A stretch of DNA of 64,000 nt from positions 6,780,323 through 6,844,322 of the forward strand of contig JAJEKV010000060.1 of assembly GCA_021234155.1 (NCBI GenBank), given 5' to 3'. A program made the position numbers and the translations under genes. Below the pieces are notes generated by a model, which did no database searches, was not told where the DNA came from, and saw only the letters and a list, made by a program, of their open reading frames with translations. Below are positions 59,100-64,000 of this stretch, in pieces (the stretch's first letter is position 1; the number at the start of each line of letters is the position of its first letter). Source of the stretch: Isoetes taiwanensis. Its lineage: Eukaryota; Streptophyta; Lycopodiopsida; Isoetales; Isoetaceae.

Positions 59100-61300
59100 G
59101 CTTCTTTCATAGCCCCACTAACTGCATTTTTCTTCAATGTCTCTCATTTTCATAGCCCTGCAACTTTGCATTTTCTTCAATGTCTCTCCTTTTCCAATAG
59201 GCCCTGCATAGAGCACAATCAGGATGCAGTCTAAATGTGCATGTTGTTGAAGATTTTAAACTCTATTATATCCAATCAATAATATCACCATCAACGAACG
59301 TCAAGGCATGGCCCCAAAGAATTCCAACTAAAGAATGGTACCGCCTCCCAACAAATCCAACCTAAGAATGGTACATGCACTGAATTTGTAGCTATTTTTT
59401 GATGCTCTGAGGGCAATGCGAAGATTGCATCAATAATTCTAGATCTAGATTTCTGCATATTTGTCTAGCCACTGTTGAAGAAAGTCAATACCTTTTTGTT
59501 TCTCTCAACCAGAAGCTCTATATGTTGGTGCCGAACATTGATGATTAGCCCCGCACCAAACACTTACTTAGTTAAGCTCCTCCACTCTACACAATAAGAT
59601 AATTAAATTTCTTTTGAGACCGTAAAATCCATTCACGTAATGCTTATGCATTTCCCATCATTGTAGAAAACACATGAGTAGGATTTATGTATCTGCTGTG
59701 GATTAAAATGGTGTCTTACCCCACCGATGCAACGAATGGCTTTACTGCGGGCCGCCGCCCAAGAAAGGGTCGGATCCGCCATCACGGATGTGCAACATGC
59801 AAAGGTGCTCCATGAAGAAAGGCCGATATGAGACAAATTCAATGTTAACATAAGTACAACCTTGAAGGAAAAAAAACCTTTCCTTCGATATATGTTGCTC
59901 CAAGAGGATCCGCAGATAGAAGAGAATAATAAAATTTACGTAAAAATCTTGGAGTCCGTATTAATATACTTTCATATACCCTCACATTCGCAAAGAAGAT
60001 GTGAAGAAAAATATGAAAGTTATCTTTAAGCCGGATTTGTAATACGCACGCATATAATCTCCACCAAGTTTAAACCGCCGAAAACCATTCAAACATCACA
60101 ACTTCTGCTAAAACTTCTACCAAATAAGATGCCGAAAATAACATGCCCTTTGAGATCATTCACGCGATAGACAATCCGGTTGGATTTATAGGCCCCATGA
60201 GTCTTGCTCAAGAACCCCAAGGAGAAACCCAAGCCCTTGCCGCAAAAAGGAGATCTTGTCAGATCGACCGTGGATGGATCAAAATTGCATCCAAAGATCC
60301 AAATAAAGGAAATGGCCTCGCTAACCCTAGCATAAGCAGATCCAGATCCGCCATAGCAACACCCAATAACCCCCTTTTTTTTAGGGATCAAGGACCGCCC
60401 AAAATTTTTTTAGTGAAATTGGTCCGTCCCGAAAAGTTTTAGGGTTTTATGCACGACATACACTAAAACTTTATAATAAAGGATAATTGGCACCATATGA
60501 CCGTCCCCAGAACACATTTGGAGCTACATACTATCGTGGAACTGAAATTATCCACCACAACTCGAAACTAGCAAAGACAAATTTCCTACACATAACTTAC
60601 AACACACCCAAAATGAAGAAGTAAGTGGTGTACCCCGATTGTTCAAGCTTGCTAGACCTTGCTGGAAAATAACAGCCCAATATTACATTGCATCATATGG
60701 TGGTTCCGTAAGAAGAGGGTTGAAAAGTACCTATTTTTTTCAAAGATTTTCCCCAAGATTCTTCTTACGCCTTTAGGAGGCTTGAATTGTGGCCTAGTCA
60801 TTTCAAGAGAGGAAGCATCATCTGTGGCATGTTGCTCGCTTCCTCACTATTTGAAATGCTTGCATTCTTCCTCTCTTACGCTTGGGACCGAGAGGCTTCT
60901 ACTCTTTTTCTCTTAATCAAGCCGAAACTCAACCGGTTTATTTCTTTTCCTTTTGTGTGAAGGTAATACGCAACAGCCATAGTCCGTGAGGCCATGCCTC
61001 CCCGTGCACACTTCCTCGCCTGCGGATTTTTTTGTAAAGGCACATATATTCATTATACCTCTCCTTGCTCGATTCTTCAACCTGCATGATGAAACAAAAC
61101 AATATTCTAAACAACAGAGAATCATGGGCATCCCCCTAATCTAGAATGCAACCCACCTGTAGTGGATTTTCCTAATACTTTCGGCCCCCAAACAGACTCC
61201 TCGATTTCTTCTTGTGTGGCGTAATGCTTTTTCTTGCCCTCAGACATTTCCTTGTAGGTGTATCCCCGTGGCATTCAAGTCCTAGATGATCGAGCCATTT
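59100..61300. other. Unassigned stretch of the large element
   Basis: Short frames on both strands only. The 99- and 100-codon frames at 60089-60442 overlap each other on opposite strands and neither shows a motif. A diverged duplicate of CATTTTTCTTCAATGTCTCTC lies at 59130-59190. Confidence 0.4.
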
Positions 61301-61307
61301 CGGATCG

Positions 61308-61440
61308 ATCTTCTTTGCCGAAATCGAAAATGGTCTTGCCGGATTAAGGAGCGTGATCGAGTTTTTGAGGGAAAATGAAAATTCAGAATCGAAATGGTCT
61401 TGCCGGATTAAGGGGCGGATCGAAGTTTTTGAGGGAAAAT
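61308..61440. repeat. Tandem duplication of about 70 bp
   Basis: AAATGGTCTTGCCGGATTAA, then GGAGCGTGATCGA or GGGCGGATCGAA, then GTTTTTGAGGGAAAATGA occurs twice in tandem with minor changes. It lies about 170 bases inside the right end of the large element. Confidence 0.88.
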
Positions 61441-61544
61441 GATCGTACGCTATCGAATAAGCCCCTCAATAAGACCGAAAGGACAAAATTTTGAATAAGT
61501 AATCATGTGTCTTTTTGAAAAAATAACTCCCTCTCCCACTACAA

Positions 61545-61631
61545 ATTCGGTAGTTCCCACCACACTTAGCACCCAAAAATGTGGTGCTAAAATGCACGTT
61601 TTTGTTCCACTACCACATGCTTTCACCCCTA
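61545..61631 (-). repeat. Right terminal inverted repeat of the large element
   Basis: 61604-61631 (GTTCCACTACCACATGC, then TTTCACCCCTA) is the inverse of 48751-48778. Next to it inside, CCCACCACACTTAGCACCC carries the CACCACA word, mirroring the left end's TGTGGTG. Confidence 0.7.
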
Positions 61632-61943
61632 TGTAAAAATCTTCTGTGTAAAACTGTCTGTGTATAAATGTTCTGTCTGTGTAGTAGAGCGGGTCTCTCT
61701 GTATGATTGATGTGTAATTATCTGCCTAGAGGCTCTATAGTGGTCTTAATTAGCTATTGTGTGTTGGATCCATGTGTTCTTCTTAGTTCTGTTTTTTACA
61801 TCTTTCTTCCTTTTGGGAGAGCTAGTAACTGTGTATTGGATCCGTCAAATTGTTGTGTAATATTTTTTTATTAATTCGTTTTTTTGTTCTGCTTTTCTAT
61901 TTTTCTCCTTTTGCTTTAAAGTCTACCTCAAAGAGCATTGACA

Positions 61944-61975
61944 TTCATCCATCCATCCATCCATCCATCCATCAT
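61944..61975. repeat. (ATCC)n microsatellite
   Basis: About seven ATCC units. It may be the tail of a retroposon like the other short-unit tails here, but no 3' UTR signature was recognised beside it. Confidence 0.95.
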
Positions 61976-62699
61976 ATCAATGACAATATATCAGTATATA
62001 ACGAGATCTCCTACCCATGTTCAGACTTGAAGGGAGAAAGACGACTGACGGCTGGGGTCTTTAGAGAGAACATACCAAGTTATGGCAATGACTTGGACTG
62101 GCAATAGACAATCTCGAGGGTTGATCATTTCATCCACCCCTCCCGTGCATACTTTGCAGATGGGCTAAATCAAGCTCTGACATGAAGGTAACCTGTCGGA
62201 GACGCAATCTCATGGTATCATCCAATGAGACTATTCCAAGTTGCATCTTCTGGGTCCGATGACGTAGGAAGGATTGCATCTCCCCTTCTCGAAGTGCAGT
62301 TGTTCTATGGGCGACTAGAGGATCACATGCTTTTTCGACACCTGCAACTCTTGAGAGTCAAGGCGACATCATTGACCCAAGAAATTTCGGTCTCATACCT
62401 GACCCTCATGAAGTGACCGACTATAAGCCTAGCTCGCTGGGGGGTCTCCAGTAGCCGCGCTCAGTATGGACCTCCCTCCACTTTGTTGTTGAACCCATTA
62501 TGTGGTGCTCAGTCACTGCCTTCATAGCCTGGTGGGCTCTATGCACATGTCACATTTAATTGGAAATAAGGGGTCTAAATTAGGGGCATCATCTAAATAA
62601 TGGCTACTAGGTCTCTACCCAACTTCGCAATACAGAAGAGGTGCAAATATGAGATCAAGCAACATCGTACAACATCATACCTTGATAAATAACAAGAAC

Positions 62700-63333
62700 A
62701 ACAAGTGATCTTGATCACATGCAACTAACTTAAGGTTAGGGTTCATTGATTATGGGTTCATAATTAGAATTGTGAGTTCTAGAATGGCTCTCCTAGCAAT
62801 ACAAAATGCTATACATATTTGGAATGCTATCCTCCAGATGATTTAGCTAAGAGGGTACTCAAAATACATGCTCCTGAGGAACTTCGTCAACTCCTGAGGT
62901 CTCCATCTTCTTGCAGGTGTTTTAGATTAGAATCGACCTCTCTTGATATGTACATGCTCCTAGGGCAGCTAGCAGCAGACGATCCTTGAAATGGTGTTAT
63001 GAGCGAAAGATGGGGTCAAGAATTGATGGAGCCAAAAAAAACAGTGTAGGTCTAGGATTTGCCATTTATAGGTTAGGGTTTACATGATATGTCATGTAGC
63101 TCCAATGGGATGCGTTCGTGTGGCAACTTGCCAATAGGGTGAAGCCATGTGGAAAATGGATTCATACCTAAGACGACATGACTTTGGACGGACTTGACGA
63201 CCTGACGGACGTATTGCATGCATGCATGCTTGGTTGTTATAACAACTTGGCCATGAACCCTTGGCCATGGAATAGGAGGTGGCCTATCCTCCATAATGAC
63301 CATAGATCCTTATGATCCTATTCTACGATGAAT
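62700..63333 (-). mobile_element. Probable 3' LTR or 3' flank of the gypsy element
   Basis: Directly downstream of the gypsy polyprotein end on the minus strand, non-coding sequence contains CCTAACCTATAAATGGC (63079-63063), a TATA box in a context common in plant gypsy LTRs. I could not fix the TG...CA ends, and the 5' LTR lies outside the window. Confidence 0.45.
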
Positions 63334-64000
63334 TCATTGTGTGGCATACCCTCCAAACCCTGTTGGAAGGGGAGTGATGCACACCCCCAACTTACCGGAA
63401 GGGCCCCATGTCGCCTTTGCACTCACCTCCCCTGGCTCAAGCGTCGCCTGGAGCTCGTGGGTGACGAGCCTACCTTGGCATTGCTCCATGAACTCTAGGT
63501 ATTGTTTCTCTTTATCTGATTTGTGCACCCATATAACGTCTTCCACTGGCAAGTGCTTCGGCTTGACCAGGTATTGGAGGAATTGAGACCTTGTTTTCTT
63601 CTATATCCTAGCAAGGAGAGCTTTTGGAACAATTTCAAGTTGTTCTTCTCATAGTTTCAAGAAGGTTGGAGTCTCCAACAACTCTAGGTTCGGAGTATGC
63701 TTCTTGAAAAGGCTTACGTGGAAGACTTTATGAGCCTTCAAGTGAGCGGGGAGATCCAATTTGTAGGGTTGGTTGCCTACTCTTTGAGCAATTTTGAATG
63801 AGCTAGCCTATCGTGGAGTAAGCTTCTTGCAGATGACTATATGGAGCTTTGCTTGTTTGACTTATCCCCCACATGGAACTCTCATATGGTAAGCTCTTTT
63901 GATGGCTTTTTGCAGCTAGAATCACACTTCTTCCACCAATTGCTGCATATCTGCGAACAACTGTTGAGAAACTTCTACCTTGGACACAGGATTGTGTCAG
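63334..64000 (-). pseudogene. Ty3/gypsy chromovirus polyprotein C-terminus with chromodomain
   Basis: On the minus strand, entering from the right edge: a VGDLV-type segment near 63870, NQPYKLDLPAHLKAHKVFHV (about 63770-63710), then SLFKKHTPN. Next is a chromodomain region with ALLARI, QFLQYLVKPKHLPVEDVIWV (about 63575-63516) and a short tail to the stop at 63334. This is the GPY/F-to-chromodomain end of chromovirus integrases, where the chromodomain steers insertion toward heterochromatin. Stops at about 63603 and 63645 show it is defective. The remainder lies beyond the window. Confidence 0.82.

Larger units (their letters stand above)
48751..61631. mobile_element. Large DNA transposon (about 12.9 kb) with terminal inverted repeats
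   Basis: 48751-48778 and the reverse complement of 61604-61631 match at 26 of 28 positions (TANGGGTGAAAGCATG, then TNGTAGTGGAAC). Weaker matching continues inward, including TGTGGTGGGA and AATTTGT.GTG segments, so the termini may be about 100 bp. The flanks GTAAATGTCT (48740) and GTAAAAATCT (61633) agree at 8 of 10, a possible decayed 9-10-bp target duplication. Inside are a Ulp1-like protease gene, a coiled-coil Cys-rich gene, unidentified plus-strand frames and blocks of TGTGGTG-based repeats, mostly TGTGGTG in the left part and CACCACA in the right. Long termini plus a Ulp1 gene fit a Mutator-like element of the type that carries ULP1, or possibly a KDZ/Zisupton-type element. No transposase core was recognised. 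Confidence 0.6.

Overview
This window looks like nuclear DNA from a land plant with a large, repeat-filled genome. Spliced GT-AG genes, a plant-type hevein plus GH18 chitinase, a ribosomal protein gene with telo-box motifs upstream, and abundant decayed LINEs, Ty3/gypsy remnants and DNA transposons all point that way. The chitinase architecture (hevein domain on a GH18 domain) is known to me from horsetail, so a fern or fern ally is my best guess. That guess is inference. No organelle, bacterial, rRNA, tRNA or CRISPR features were seen.

Layout. 1-13 kb is mostly gene-free, with a 164-bp retroposon in a clean target duplication (6.3-6.5 kb), a CpG-rich block (6.9-7.3 kb) and a decayed LINE (8.3-9.5 kb). 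13.2-16.8 kb holds LINE tails, a LINE ORF1 scrap and a dead Ty3/gypsy integrase. 17.1-21.3 kb is a LINE interrupted by a 3-kb element that carries a six-exon gene for a Crypton/DUF3504-like tyrosine recombinase between perfect inverted repeats. This is the most unusual object in the window. 21.5-23.35 kb has a Harbinger-like MITE and an intact single-exon chitinase gene (minus strand) whose 3' end has been tandemly duplicated. 24.75-29.1 kb is a minus-strand gene of at least eleven exons with an EF-hand-like C-terminal region and two in-frame stops; possible further exons lie at 32.8 and 43 kb. 29.15-32 kb is a 250-bp tandem repeat split by a LINE that is itself split by a MITE. 36.5-42.3 kb is a stack of LINEs, including one with a coiled-coil/RRM-like ORF1. 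43.9-44.7 kb is a LINE derivative with ORF1 joined straight to the 3' end.

45.7-46.4 kb is a complete five-exon eL30 gene. 48.75-61.63 kb appears to be one large DNA element bounded by ~28-bp (probably ~100-bp) inverted repeats. It holds a Ulp1-like protease gene, a coiled-coil/Cys-rich gene, unidentified ORFs, several satellite-like blocks built on a TGTGGTG word that points inward from both ends, and an exon-like fragment that may have been captured. The right edge (about 62.7-64.0 kb) is the chromodomain end and probable LTR of a Ty3/gypsy chromovirus on the minus strand.

Only the chitinase and eL30 genes look fully intact. Most of the rest is the record of nested transposition.
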